Part shown: piece by piece, positions 1 through 7,153 of the stretch
How positions within the stretch are numbered: the stretch's first letter is position 1
How the letters are laid out: each line of letters starts with the position of its first letter
Source: a virus
Reading direction: 5' to 3' (one strand)
IMG/VR virus record: IMGVR_UViG_3300041405_000402
Coordinates: 1 to 30,447 of that record
Length of the DNA: 30,447 nt
Notes under the pieces: generated by a model
Told to the model about the DNA's origin: nothing
Seen by the model: only the letters and a program-made list of their open reading frames with translations
The model's database searches: none
Translations under genes and position numbers: made by a program

Positions 1-807
1 CACGGTGGTTGACCGGCAGTTGATGTGCGCCGGCGGCAACGGGCCTTTGCCTAGGTCGAAACGCATCCCATCTAGGCCCTTGCACTGCTGCGAGGTCTTG
101 CGGTCGAGCGTCGACACCCAGCGATAGCCCAGAACCACGTCGCTGTTCGCCTTCAGCGTCTCCATTCGCGCCGTCGTGGCCACGTGCTGGATTGCCGTCT
201 GCACCACAGCAGCAGCGTTGCGATTGCTCACCGCGAGGATGCCGTCCGTGAAGTTCTGCGCCGCGGTTCCGCGAATCGCCTGAATGATCTGCGCGTTCGT
301 TTGACCCTGACCGAAGCCGAGGCGAATGGTGTTGGTGACGCGCATCGTCTCCGTGCGCGTCCAGCCACTGACGAAACTCTTCAGCAGCTTGCCGCCGTCG
401 ATGCCTTTCACCTGCAGCGGATAGGAAAACACCGCCGCTCGGATCACGGTATTGCTCGGCACCACTGCGTCGATGGAAAGCGCATTGCTCAGGCTGTTGG
501 CCTCAAAAGTCGACTCGTACAGCGCGATATCGACCAGATCGCCCTGCACCAGGTCGCCGTAGGCCTTGTAGATCTCCAGCAGCTTACCGTCCACACGAGC
601 GAGGAACTGCTCGAGGCGGTCCCGGCTGTAGGTGGTCAGCTCCTTGCGGGTCAACTGCACCCGCACAAGCGTGTCGATCTGGCGCAGGTACTTCTCGAAC
701 TTCTTGACCTCGCCGGCTTTAAGCCGCTCCAGCATTACCGAGTGGCGCGTCGTCTGCTCCAGCAGTTGGCTGTCTGCCTGCGCCAGGTTTGTCGTTGGCA
801 TCGTCAT
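1..807 (-). CDS. phage minor head / head morphogenesis protein (partial, C-terminus beyond window)
   Basis: The 269 codons in the window read without a stop to the left edge. The visible C-terminal part, with GYRWVSTLD, a Q-C-K-G-L-DG stretch and PPAHINCRSTTV, is the signature of the SPP1 gp7 / Mu gpF head morphogenesis family, which sits inside the capsid near the portal and helps assemble the head. The N-terminal 100 residues are helical and charged. The start is uncertain: ATGs at 807 and 801 are in frame and overlap the portal gene by about 85 bp, while an in-frame ATG at 735 would overlap by only 17 bp. No start has a strong ribosome binding site. It follows the portal gene directly, the usual order. 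The family call is from recalled motifs; the truncation is only the window edge. Confidence 0.85.
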   Translation of the reverse strand, partial: MTMPTTNLAQADSQLLEQTTRHSVMLERLKAGEVKKFEKYLRQIDTLVRVQLTRKELTTYSRDRLEQFLARVDGKLLEIYKAYGDLVQGDLVDIALYESTFEANSLSNALSIDAVVPSNTVIRAAVFSYPLQVKGIDGGKLLKSFVSGWTRTETMRVTNTIRLGFGQGQTNAQIIQAIRGTAAQNFTDGILAVSNRNAAAVVQTAIQHVATTARMETLKANSDVVLGYRWVSTLDRKTSQQCKGLDGMRFDLGKGPLPPAHINCRSTTV

Positions 808-2179
808 TGTCCAAGTTGATGCCGGCCGACTCGCGCTCATCGCTGATCAGGTCGGCTTCGTCTTCGTATGGGCGATCCGGCAGCTTTCCGGTGGTGAGGT
901 ACTGCCAGTAAGTGTCGGCGCTGATCGTGCCGGCCATCACGCCCTTGAGCAGCTCAGTCAGCACCTGCGCATCGACTTCTGGTGTCACAAACTCAGGGCT
1001 CACCTTGAACTTGACCTGCTTGGGGTCGTAGCCCTTCCACTCAGCTGCGTATCGCAACCCCTGCTCCACCGCCTCTGCCACCGTGACGACAATGCTGTGC
1101 AACGTGGCATGCTGGTCGTTCTGACGAGTTTTGCGCGCCTCGCCCGACTCTGTGCCGCCGATGTCCATGACCTTGGCACCCGCTTCAAGCGCGGCGTTCT
1201 TCTGGTCGTCCATTGCCTTGCGGACGGCCTCAATCCCAGCGCCTTGAAACTCCAGATAGCCACATTTTCCGTCTCGACCGAGGTCCCATGCAGCAGATGG
1301 CCCGGTCACGCTTAGCTCTACGGTGTCGTCTAGGCCAGACACCCATGGTTGCGGGTGACTGGTCTGGTGTAGCGCAGTGAAGTAGTCAGCGCTCAACTGG
1401 TAGGACTTCAGCGCCGCACGCGCCATCGTGAGCAACGGCACCTCATCCACTTCCGGCGAGTTGTCGGTCGAGCCGCAATAGATCACCGGCAGGTATGACA
1501 GGCCTTTGACCAGTCGGTTGTCGGTGCCAGTGGTGCCCAGGGGTCTCTCCTCCTCGACGATCTCGCCACCTTCGTTCCGCACAGCGGTGTAACAGGTCTC
1601 GCCTTGCATGAAAAACTCGCGGAACACCGTGTCGCAGTCGTGGCTGTAGCGGTCGCCGCCCTTCTTGCGGAACTCCCGGAACACCGAAAGGACCAAGTCT
1701 TGGCGACCGCCTTGATCAGCGGTGTCCCAGTTGATGGCGTTGCGAGTGGCGTATGTCGAGAAGTACGGTTCGCCGCGCTCATCGATGTTCACCACCAGAG
1801 GGACGCGGCCGTGTGAAATAGCCTGGCGGACCATCCGGAAGAACAGCTGCTTCAGGCCGAAGCCGTCAGAAGTGGCGTTGTCCTCCAGCCTTTTCAGGCC
1901 GGCGGGCAGCTCAATCTCCGGAATCAGCCTGGAAACCAGCCCCATCATCGACCGCAAAGAGTCACGCACCCAGTGCTCGTACTGAGCCCGGTTCGTATAG
2001 TTCTCGTAGAGGTATTTGTTGCCCGCACCGTCGAGCTTTTCTGCTTCGACCATTCCGCTCGGCTTGGGCAGGTTGCGCTCGTTACGCTTCACGGCGCACT
2101 CACCCTCGAGCGCATCGTCCATCATTTCCCACTCGGCGATGTGCGCGTCGTAGTCAGGGTTTGTCGATTGCACTGGCAT
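719..2179 (-). CDS. phage portal protein, DUF4055 family
   Basis: A 486-residue protein matching the DUF4055 portal-like family in length and texture. Typical stretches include an early YENYTNRAQYEHWVRDSL segment followed by G-L-VSR, a central YLPVIYCGS, and a helical LHQTSHPQPWVSG region. The portal forms the dodecameric ring at the capsid vertex through which DNA is packaged and to which the tail attaches. Its start codon shares one base with the terminase stop (TGATG), so translation is probably coupled, and the downstream head protein gene overlaps its last 85 or so bases. The last 40 residues are acidic and low in complexity, typical of a portal C-terminal tail. Position between large terminase and head morphogenesis protein supports the call. 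Confidence 0.88.
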   Translation of the reverse strand: MPVQSTNPDYDAHIAEWEMMDDALEGECAVKRNERNLPKPSGMVEAEKLDGAGNKYLYENYTNRAQYEHWVRDSLRSMMGLVSRLIPEIELPAGLKRLEDNATSDGFGLKQLFFRMVRQAISHGRVPLVVNIDERGEPYFSTYATRNAINWDTADQGGRQDLVLSVFREFRKKGGDRYSHDCDTVFREFFMQGETCYTAVRNEGGEIVEEERPLGTTGTDNRLVKGLSYLPVIYCGSTDNSPEVDEVPLLTMARAALKSYQLSADYFTALHQTSHPQPWVSGLDDTVELSVTGPSAAWDLGRDGKCGYLEFQGAGIEAVRKAMDDQKNAALEAGAKVMDIGGTESGEARKTRQNDQHATLHSIVVTVAEAVEQGLRYAAEWKGYDPKQVKFKVSPEFVTPEVDAQVLTELLKGVMAGTISADTYWQYLTTGKLPDRPYEDEADLISDERESAGINLDNDDANDKPGAGRQPTAGADDAPLGNAGAA

Positions 2180-3504
2180 CAGGCCAAGCCTCCAATTCGG
2201 CGTGTTCCGCCTGTGCGTGTTTTGATCGGGTACCGCTTGGCAATGAAGTACCCAGGGGCATCCACCAGGTGGTCATAGCCGGCCTTCTTGTCGGGCTCGC
2301 CCTTGTCCGTGTAAATCTGGCGCTCTAGGCACTGCGTGTATTTCGGACACTGGTCGACGTTGACCAGATATCGATGCTCGCCGTAGGTATTGGCGAACAT
2401 CGCGCACATGGCGTTGACCCGGTCCTTCACAGCGGGGTTGGTCGAATCCACCACTACGGTAAATCCCGCTTTTTTGAGCAGTGACAGGTCAGATTCGCTC
2501 GCGCTCTTACTGCTGGTGTTCTGGCCGCTGGCGTCCGGGTAGATCGCAATGCTGTGGTCTGGAAAGCGGAGCTTGATCTTCTCGATCATCTCAGGCGTGT
2601 CCCGCACATCTGAAAACTCGCTGAGGGCCAGTGGCAGGTCATCGCGAATGACGTGCACGACTGCCGCCATCTTCATGACGTTGAAGTCCATGCCGATGTG
2701 CAAGGCCTCGCCACGCTTAATGGTTTCGCTGGTGCGGTTCGCCTCACGATTGAACGTGTAATAGACGACACCCGCGTAGTTCTCAAAGCTGGCCTCGTAT
2801 TCCTGTCGAAAGGTTCGAGGGTCCATCTTGCGACGGGCCGCATCCAGCTCTTCAGCCGGAACGTTGCCGCCATCGAGCGAGGTGTAGAGCCAGCTCTTGT
2901 GATCAGGCTCATGCCCCGGCCGGCCGTCTTGGAACGTGTCGTAGCAGTGGTTGAATCCCTTGGGCGTGCCGATGCGTAGCGCGTGACCGCCCTTCCGCAT
3001 GCCGATGCCCGGTATCGAGTATTGGCAGGTCGAAAGCATCGGGCGGAGGACTTCTTCCCATGCTTCCCATGGACAGTCCGCCCATTCATCCACCAGGACG
3101 AAGAACAGACCGGAGCCGCGCAGATTGTCGTAGTTGTCGAGCCCTACCACGCGCATGACGTGGCCAGACTTGAGTGTGATCGAGCATTCCGTTTCGTTCG
3201 GGCGGTGTGCGCGCCAGGCCTCGGGGATCGCCTGCTTCAGCCGTCGCCAGAACACACGCTTGGCCTGCTTGAAGGTCGGCGCGCCGTACCAGATTTCATC
3301 CTCGATGCTCACCCCCCACTCAGCAGCCAGCCGAGCAGCTCGTCGCATCTCAGCTTTGCCCAAGAACGTCTTGCCGAACCGGCGACCACACACCGCATCG
3401 CGGAAACGCGCCTGAGGCTGGAAGCCCCAGCAATAAATGTTCGCCTGTTTAGGCGTCAGCTTTACCGGTGGGTCATAGGTACGGGGTAGCGGGGACATTC
3501 TCAT
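2179..3504 (-). CDS. terL: terminase large subunit (packaging ATPase/nuclease)
   Basis: The ATP-driven motor and nuclease that packages phage DNA. From the chosen start the protein has 441 residues: a Walker A-type GRRFGKT at about 40-46, a hydrophobic strand ending in Walker B D139-E140 (VLVDEWAD), and an RNase H-like nuclease domain with Asp in GMDFN at about 273, Asp in YPDASG at about 324 and D/H near 411-415 (GYDHLVDAPGY). The open frame extends 24 codons further upstream into the small terminase gene, but the ATG at 3504 follows GGAG by four bases; another in-frame ATG lies at 3498. The gene overlaps the small terminase end by about 32 bp and the portal start by one base. Intact and of normal length for its class. 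Confidence 0.93.
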   Translation of the reverse strand: MRMSPLPRTYDPPVKLTPKQANIYCWGFQPQARFRDAVCGRRFGKTFLGKAEMRRAARLAAEWGVSIEDEIWYGAPTFKQAKRVFWRRLKQAIPEAWRAHRPNETECSITLKSGHVMRVVGLDNYDNLRGSGLFFVLVDEWADCPWEAWEEVLRPMLSTCQYSIPGIGMRKGGHALRIGTPKGFNHCYDTFQDGRPGHEPDHKSWLYTSLDGGNVPAEELDAARRKMDPRTFRQEYEASFENYAGVVYYTFNREANRTSETIKRGEALHIGMDFNVMKMAAVVHVIRDDLPLALSEFSDVRDTPEMIEKIKLRFPDHSIAIYPDASGQNTSSKSASESDLSLLKKAGFTVVVDSTNPAVKDRVNAMCAMFANTYGEHRYLVNVDQCPKYTQCLERQIYTDKGEPDKKAGYDHLVDAPGYFIAKRYPIKTRTGGTRRIGGLA

Positions 3505-3949
3505 CAGGCTCCAGGGTGTACTCAGCAACGGCGTGCTGCTGGTCCGCTTGGGAGCCCAGAGGTTTTTCGGGTTCAAGGCGGCGATTCACGTAAACGTCGC
3601 CCACTTCTTTGGCTGCCTGCTCCAGCAACTGGGCAGTCAGCGCCATGTTCTTCATGTTCTCGGCCTTTTCGGCCATGCGCCCCAAGGTGCGAAGTCGATA
3701 CGCTCGGTTGGCGATCGGGATCTCTGCCGTCTCTTCGCGAAACCTCTTGCGGGTGTCGTTGAACAGCGTCTGCCACTTCACGTGCAGGTTGCGTCCAACG
3801 TACTTGGTTGGGTCGTATGCCTCGCATTGCTGGCGGGTCACTTCGAGCCCGAATCTTTCTTTGACGGACGCCACCACTTGCGATGGCGTGTCAAAGCAGG
3901 CGAGAGCCTGTACGACAAAGGCTTTCACCTCGTCTCTGAGTGCGGCCAT
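3473..3949 (-). CDS. terS: terminase small subunit, DUF2280 family
   Basis: A 158-residue protein beginning MAALRDEVKAFVVQALACFD and continuing with a helix-turn-helix-like PSQVVASVKERFGLEV-TRQQCEAYDPTK. This is the DUF2280 pattern found just before large terminases in Pseudomonas and Acinetobacter prophages. It should bind the packaging start site and recruit the large subunit. The middle is helical (LRTLGRMAEKAENMKNMALTAQLLEQAAKEVGDV), consistent with the oligomerisation region of small terminases. The last 32 bp overlap the large terminase gene. The DUF is recognised from memory; the role rests on that and on position. Confidence 0.85.
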   Translation of the reverse strand: MAALRDEVKAFVVQALACFDTPSQVVASVKERFGLEVTRQQCEAYDPTKYVGRNLHVKWQTLFNDTRKRFREETAEIPIANRAYRLRTLGRMAEKAENMKNMALTAQLLEQAAKEVGDVYVNRRLEPEKPLGSQADQQHAVAEYTLEPDENVPATPYL

Positions 3950-3979
3950 AAGTGGGCATCCGTCAAAGTACTGTCAAAG

Positions 3980-4603
3980 TCAGGCCGACTTGAGCAGACA
4001 GGTTCCGCAGGCCCTCGATATGTTCAATTTCCCCACCTCGGCAGGATTGTTTGCAGCTTCCACCAGCTCTTGCACTTGAGGACTCGCCCCATACCGACGC
4101 ACAACACCGACGAACTCTTCAACGTCGTGTCCGCGCATCTCAAGCTTGGGCAATCCTTCCTGGGTGAACTTGGGTGCGCCGTACTGATCGGTCGCCTGAG
4201 CGATGTGATACAGCTCATGTTCGACCAGGGCGCAGAAGTCAGCATCGGAACAGTCAGCGCAGTAATCGGCAGCAAGCGTGATGATGTAGGCCGGCACGTC
4301 ACCGAACCAATCCAGCATCTGCTGTTCCATCCGAGCTTTCTGCCAACCACCCGCGCGGAACGCTACCTGCTCGGCTTGGCCAACAACCATCCTCCCCTTC
4401 TTCGTGAAGGCAGCAGACGCCCACATGACTCTCACGTCCGCATCGATCAGATGGGCGTGGTCTTCGTTGTGGATGCTGCCGGTATTGGCGAGGATCTCGG
4501 CCTGAAGCCACTCCCACACCTCGGGCGCGGGGATAAGGCGGATACCAAAGCCGGACAGCTCCGACAGGTCGAGCAGCGACTGAGGCGGCATTGGTCGATT
4601 CAT
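3980..4603 (-). CDS. putative phage zinc metallopeptidase
   Basis: A 207-residue soluble protein containing HELYH at residues 129-133, a zinc-binding HExxH motif, followed by RGHDVEEFVGVVRRYG near residue 157 that would supply further metal ligands. This matches the 'putative phage metallopeptidase' family seen next to terminase genes in proteobacterial prophages. Four cysteines around C115-C124 and a CGTC near the C-terminus may bind a second metal. The substrate is unknown. GGAG five bases before the ATG supports the start. It lies 30 bp upstream of the small terminase in the same direction and should be expressed late. Protease activity is inferred from the motif only. Confidence 0.8.
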   Translation of the reverse strand: MNRPMPPQSLLDLSELSGFGIRLIPAPEVWEWLQAEILANTGSIHNEDHAHLIDADVRVMWASAAFTKKGRMVVGQAEQVAFRAGGWQKARMEQQMLDWFGDVPAYIITLAADYCADCSDADFCALVEHELYHIAQATDQYGAPKFTQEGLPKLEMRGHDVEEFVGVVRRYGASPQVQELVEAANNPAEVGKLNISRACGTCLLKSA

Positions 4604-4662
4604 TTCATCTCCATCCTCCCACTCAACTAAGATCAGTTGGTCTCATAAAGGGAAATCCGTAA

Positions 4663-4860
4663 GTGAGCCATCGCATTGATGAAACAGCTGTATTGAAGGC
4701 CGCATCAGAATGGGCGGAGCGAACCGGGAGGAACACCGAGACGGTAAGCTCAACCGCTCAGGACGTCATGGTGAGGCTTAAGTCCAAGCTCACCGCTTCC
4801 GAATATCAGGGAGCGCTCAAGCAGCTTCATGGTCAATACAAGCGCGATAATGTCTCTTGA
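4663..4860 (+). CDS. small hypothetical protein, opposite strand to the late operon
   Basis: Sixty-five codons starting with GTG, with AAAGGGAAA about ten bases upstream as a possible ribosome binding site. The protein is hydrophilic and helical (AVLKAASEWAERTGRN, then VMVRLKSKLTASEYQGALKQL) with no recognised domain. It is read against the surrounding late genes, divergent from the metallopeptidase and convergent with the Rz gene, so it must have its own promoter. A paired palindrome begins four bases after its stop codon. Length and amino-acid make-up look like a real gene, but nothing here shows its function. A moron or a small regulator would fit the position. Confidence 0.5.
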   Translation: MSHRIDETAVLKAASEWAERTGRNTETVSSTAQDVMVRLKSKLTASEYQGALKQLHGQYKRDNVS

Positions 4861-4863
4861 CCA

Positions 4864-4906
4864 GTGTCGCGACACAATTTGCACTCTCGCGAAACGTGTC
4901 GCGACC
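4864..4906. promoter_or_regulatory. paired palindrome, operator-like (site A)
   Basis: GTGTCGCGACAC at 4864-4875 is a perfect 12-bp palindrome. A second copy, CGTGTCGCGACC, lies at 4895-4906, with centres 32 bp apart. The pair fills the 45-bp gap between two convergent genes and touches the Rz stop codon. The same two-site arrangement with the same 32-bp spacing recurs at 13177-13222 inside the rha gene. Two-fold symmetry and phased repetition suggest binding of a dimeric protein to one face of the DNA. The binding protein is unknown. Confidence 0.5.
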
Positions 4907-5406
4907 TACTTGCTCTTCTGTGCAGCAGCGTATGCAGCCTCACACGCAAAGCCGGCTATTCGGCTTCGATCAAGCGCTTCTGCCAGTCTTCCCGCTTCTT
5001 CGTCAGCGCTTCTACGCAGGTCGGCGAGCAGAACGGCAAGGTCGGCTCTTGCCTGGCTTCCGCTGGCAACCTCGGCAGAACAGGACTTTCGCTTGGCGAG
5101 GAGGTCGGCGATTTGCTGCTGCAGGCTGCGAGCCCGGTTATCAGCAACAACAACGGCAGCCGACACATGCTCGGTCTTGGCTTTCGCATCGTCGGAGACT
5201 CGGTTGATGTCATTGGTGATCTCGCGCTGAATGCGGAGCGTGTTGGTCAGCGAATCCACTCGGGCGGTCGCGGTGTCGCGCTCGGCAGTGATGGCTGCTC
5301 GATCGTCCTTCACGCTATCCAGTCGCAGTGACAGATAACCGACGGCTGAGGCCGCTGCCAGCACCACCCACAACCATGCAGGGACCAGCTTCAGCAAGGC
5401 GCTCAT
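4906..5406 (-). CDS. Rz-like inner-membrane spanin (DUF2514-like)
   Basis: A 166-residue protein with an uncleaved N-terminal anchor at residues 7-27 (LVPAWLWVVLAAASAVGYLSL) and a long, heptad-rich periplasmic part (TAERDTATARVDSLTNTLRIQREI onward), the layout of Rz-type i-spanins and of DUF2514 lysis proteins. It would span the periplasm and fuse the inner and outer membranes at the end of lysis together with the outer-membrane lipoprotein encoded inside it. Two cysteines, in KSCSAE and GFACEAAY, could form disulphides. The ATG overlaps the preceding gene by four bases (ATGA). The nested lipoprotein gene makes the spanin call much firmer than this sequence alone. Confidence 0.82.
   Translation of the reverse strand: MSALLKLVPAWLWVVLAAASAVGYLSLRLDSVKDDRAAITAERDTATARVDSLTNTLRIQREITNDINRVSDDAKAKTEHVSAAVVVADNRARSLQQQIADLLAKRKSCSAEVASGSQARADLAVLLADLRRSADEEAGRLAEALDRSRIAGFACEAAYAAAQKSK
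4956..5213 (-). CDS. Rz1-like outer-membrane lipoprotein spanin, nested in Rz
   Basis: Read in a different frame wholly inside the Rz-like gene. The 85-residue product carries a hydrophobic signal (LPLLLLITGLAAC) ending in an LAAC lipobox, with the lipidated cysteine at residue 31, then a short proline- and serine-rich mature part (SKSPTSSPSESPVLPRLP). That is the standard make-up of Rz1 o-spanins. The first ATG at 5213 has GAG seven bases upstream; in-frame ATGs at 5189 and 5168 would give shorter, more usual signal peptides. Sorting by the Lol pathway to the outer membrane is expected from the family. Fully embedded Rz1 genes are known in lambda-like phages and are often missed by gene finders. 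Confidence 0.8.
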   Translation of the reverse strand: MTSTESPTMRKPRPSMCRLPLLLLITGLAACSSKSPTSSPSESPVLPRLPAEARQEPTLPFCSPTCVEALTKKREDWQKRLIEAE

Positions 5407-5741
5407 GGCGTCTGCCGTTCGACGGCTTCGTTGACCTTCTCCGCCGCCTTGCTCGCGGTGTCAGCGGCCTGGACGACTGAGTGCGAGGCCTCTTGCACCT
5501 TCACTGCTGCGTCCTGAGTCTTCTCGGCCAAACTGTTCAGTCGGACATCGCGCTTGCCCAGTGCAGCGTCATAAGCGCGGCGAACTTCGGTGAGCTGCTT
5601 TGTGTGCTCACTGCTGGCGGACCAGACGCCGGCCTGGTAGCCAAGGATCGATCCACCGGCGACTAGTAACAGCGCAATCACCCACACCTCGGCGCGCCTC
5701 CACCAGTGGCGGGCGATAAAGTTGATTGCGCATCTGTCCAT
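5403..5741 (-). CDS. membrane-anchored coiled-coil protein of the lysis cassette
   Basis: A 112-residue protein with a basic N-terminus, one membrane segment at about residues 18-38 (EVWVIALLLVAGGSILGYQAG) and a long charged helical tail rich in Ala, Lys, Glu and Val (TQDAAVKVQEASHSVVQAADTASKAAEKVNEAV). GGAGG lies nine bases before the ATG. The start shares one base with the upstream stop and the end overlaps the Rz gene by four bases, so the three genes form one tight unit. I do not recognise the family. A holin partner, a signal-anchor-release-type protein or an extra spanin component are all possible; the role in lysis is inferred only from position. Confidence 0.7.
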   Translation of the reverse strand: MDRCAINFIARHWWRRAEVWVIALLLVAGGSILGYQAGVWSASSEHTKQLTEVRRAYDAALGKRDVRLNSLAEKTQDAAVKVQEASHSVVQAADTASKAAEKVNEAVERQTP

Positions 5742-6112
5742 CAGTTGATACCTCCGAGCTGTGCCCGCAGACGCGCAATCTCTGCGCTCTGCGTGGTCAC
5801 CCTTTCAGTGAGGGTCGCAATCTGGCCGGCCAAAAGCTCTACCCTGCCCTCCATGCGGCCGACGGTAGCGGCAAGCTCGTTGCGCTCCTTGGCGAACTGG
5901 TCGGCGCGGGCTTCGGCGGCGTTGGCGCGGGCACGCTCGGTATCGAGCAGCTCATTCAGCCGGCGGACGGTGCCGATATCGGCGTTATCCATCGCCCGGT
6001 CAGTCGCATCCTTGGAGAGGAACTTCCTCAGCCATAACAGGCCGCCGAGCAACACAGTGCCGGTACCGCCGAGCCACGCGAACGTGCCAGGCCCCAGGTC
6101 GTTAGGATCCAT
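5741..6112 (-). CDS. holin-like protein, one membrane segment and coiled coil
   Basis: A 123-residue protein with a membrane segment at about residues 9-27 (TFAWLGGTGTVLLGGLLWL) followed by a long heptad-rich cytoplasmic helix (RRLNELLDTERARANAAEARADQF, then TVGRMEGRVELLAGQIATLTERV). It is the first gene of the lysis cassette, where holins usually sit. The ATG at 6112 has GGAG five bases upstream. A GTG at 6118 is also in frame but lies within that ribosome binding site, so the ATG is preferred. The single membrane span is unusual for a classical holin, and it could instead be a regulatory partner. No endolysin gene is found in this window; it may lie to the left. Confidence 0.6.
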   Translation of the reverse strand: MDPNDLGPGTFAWLGGTGTVLLGGLLWLRKFLSKDATDRAMDNADIGTVRRLNELLDTERARANAAEARADQFAKERNELAATVGRMEGRVELLAGQIATLTERVTTQSAEIARLRAQLGGIN

Positions 6113-6214
6113 CGCCACTCCATAGAGAAAGGTGGCCGACGTACGACCTGTACAAATAAGTCAGCTCCAACTGCACTCCCAGCTCGGAGCAATGGGTGTG
6201 GGGAGCCGGAAACG

Positions 6215-6238
6215 AAAAAACCCCTGCGAATGCAGAGG
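6215..6238 (-). terminator. intrinsic terminator upstream of the lysis genes
   Basis: On the minus strand a seven-pair stem with one mismatch (CCTCTGC / GCAGGGG, loop ATTC) is followed directly by TTTTTT. It lies about 100 bp upstream of the holin-like gene and faces the late operon. A terminator before the lysis genes matches lambda tR', where transcripts stop unless the Q antiterminator has loaded. It may also stop minus-strand transcripts passing under the moron at 6326-7066. Confidence 0.7.
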
Positions 6239-6325
6239 CTTTGAATATGGAAAAGGTAGCGCGTCAGCGGGCATACTGGGCGTTGAATAATCTCTATCAC
6301 AGCAAATCATTACGAGGATGGCGGA

Positions 6326-7066
6326 GTGGCCAAAAGCAATCTCGGACATCTTTCGCTAGCCTTATTGGCTTGCCTCACCGGTCCAGCAAACGCGGTGCCA
6401 CTTGGCGTTTCACCCGGAGCTGAAGCGCTTTACTTCAAGGCATTGCCTTACCTGGATGAGATTGACGACTTAAACAACGAGCTATTCAGTCTTCAGCATC
6501 AGCTACTCAAGAACGAAAAAATCCCAGATGGGAAAAAAGAAGCACTAAAAAACAAAATAAGCTCACTGCTGGTCGAGGCAACCCCGTTACTCAGACGCTC
6601 ATCTGATGAAGGTAATCCCGCCGCACAATACCGACTTGCTTGGCTTGCAATAGAATTCGATCCCAGAGAGCAGGTGGTAGATCAGGTTTGCTCTTTGTTG
6701 AAATCAAGCCTGACAAAGGGATTCGCTCCGGCTGGTCTACAGATGATCAGCTACTGCTTCGACGATGTAAAAACCGTCGAGTTTCGATCGCTGGTTGATG
6801 CCTTGCCTGAACCTACAAGCCCGTACAGTAAGTACTATCCGCAGCCAGTGCTTTTGCCGAAATGCGACAGTAAGCACGCCTCCAACCGTGAAAATGCAAT
6901 CGATTCACTCGATGAAAAAGCAGTTCGCGCGGATCTCTACATGAGCCTCTCAACTCAAATGTGGAAGCAGAATCTTAAGCAAGAACAAATGAGATATCTC
7001 AAAAAGTCTTCAGAATACGGATGCACTCGCGCTATAGAGCGACTAAAGCTAGAAGGGGGTATCTAG
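6326..7066 (+). CDS. secreted, weakly Sel1-like moron protein
   Basis: The 246-residue product starts at GTG, with GAGG eight bases upstream. It has a classic Sec signal peptide (LSLALLACLTGPANA, predicted cleavage after ANA at about residue 23). The mature protein is helical; segments such as LLRRSSDEGNPAAQYRLAWLA and YLKKSSEYGCTRAIERLKLEGG resemble Sel1-type TPR repeats. Two cysteine-containing segments (QVCSLL, SYCFDD) could form disulphides in the periplasm. The gene is AT-richer than its neighbours, is transcribed against the late operon and is followed by its own terminator. This is the layout of a moron, a gene expressed from the prophage and not needed for lytic growth. Its target is unknown; envelope modification or superinfection exclusion are possible. 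Confidence 0.7.
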   Translation: MAKSNLGHLSLALLACLTGPANAVPLGVSPGAEALYFKALPYLDEIDDLNNELFSLQHQLLKNEKIPDGKKEALKNKISSLLVEATPLLRRSSDEGNPAAQYRLAWLAIEFDPREQVVDQVCSLLKSSLTKGFAPAGLQMISYCFDDVKTVEFRSLVDALPEPTSPYSKYYPQPVLLPKCDSKHASNRENAIDSLDEKAVRADLYMSLSTQMWKQNLKQEQMRYLKKSSEYGCTRAIERLKLEGGI

Positions 7067-7109
7067 GCCTTCCCGAAGGCTGTCTTGGCTACAGGTGAAT
7101 TCGAGGCAT

Positions 7110-7139
7110 AAAAAAACCCCGCTCGGTAGCGGGGTTTTT
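7110..7139. terminator. bidirectional intrinsic terminator
   Basis: A perfect six-pair stem CCCCGC / GCGGGG with a TCGGTA loop, flanked by A-run on the left and T-run on the right, so it can stop RNA polymerase from both sides. On the plus strand it ends the moron transcript. On the minus strand it lies 14 bases after the stop of the small open frame at 7154-7396 and could act as a tR'-like terminator downstream of the Q-position gene. Confidence 0.88.
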
Positions 7140-7153
7140 GGTGAGCGAAAAGC

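Noticed and set aside
184-1315. Long plus-strand open frames opposite the head and portal genes
   Set aside because: They are GC-rich antisense shadows with no ribosome binding site, and the minus-strand genes have clear family motifs.
3533-4630. A 365-codon plus-strand open frame over the terminase small subunit and metallopeptidase
   Set aside because: Its protein has no recognisable domain and runs antisense to two motif-bearing genes; a high-GC third-position effect explains its length.
6321-6340. A tRNA-like start GCGGAGTGGCC near the moron start
   Set aside because: No acceptor stem partner, anticodon arm or T-loop follows within 90 bases.
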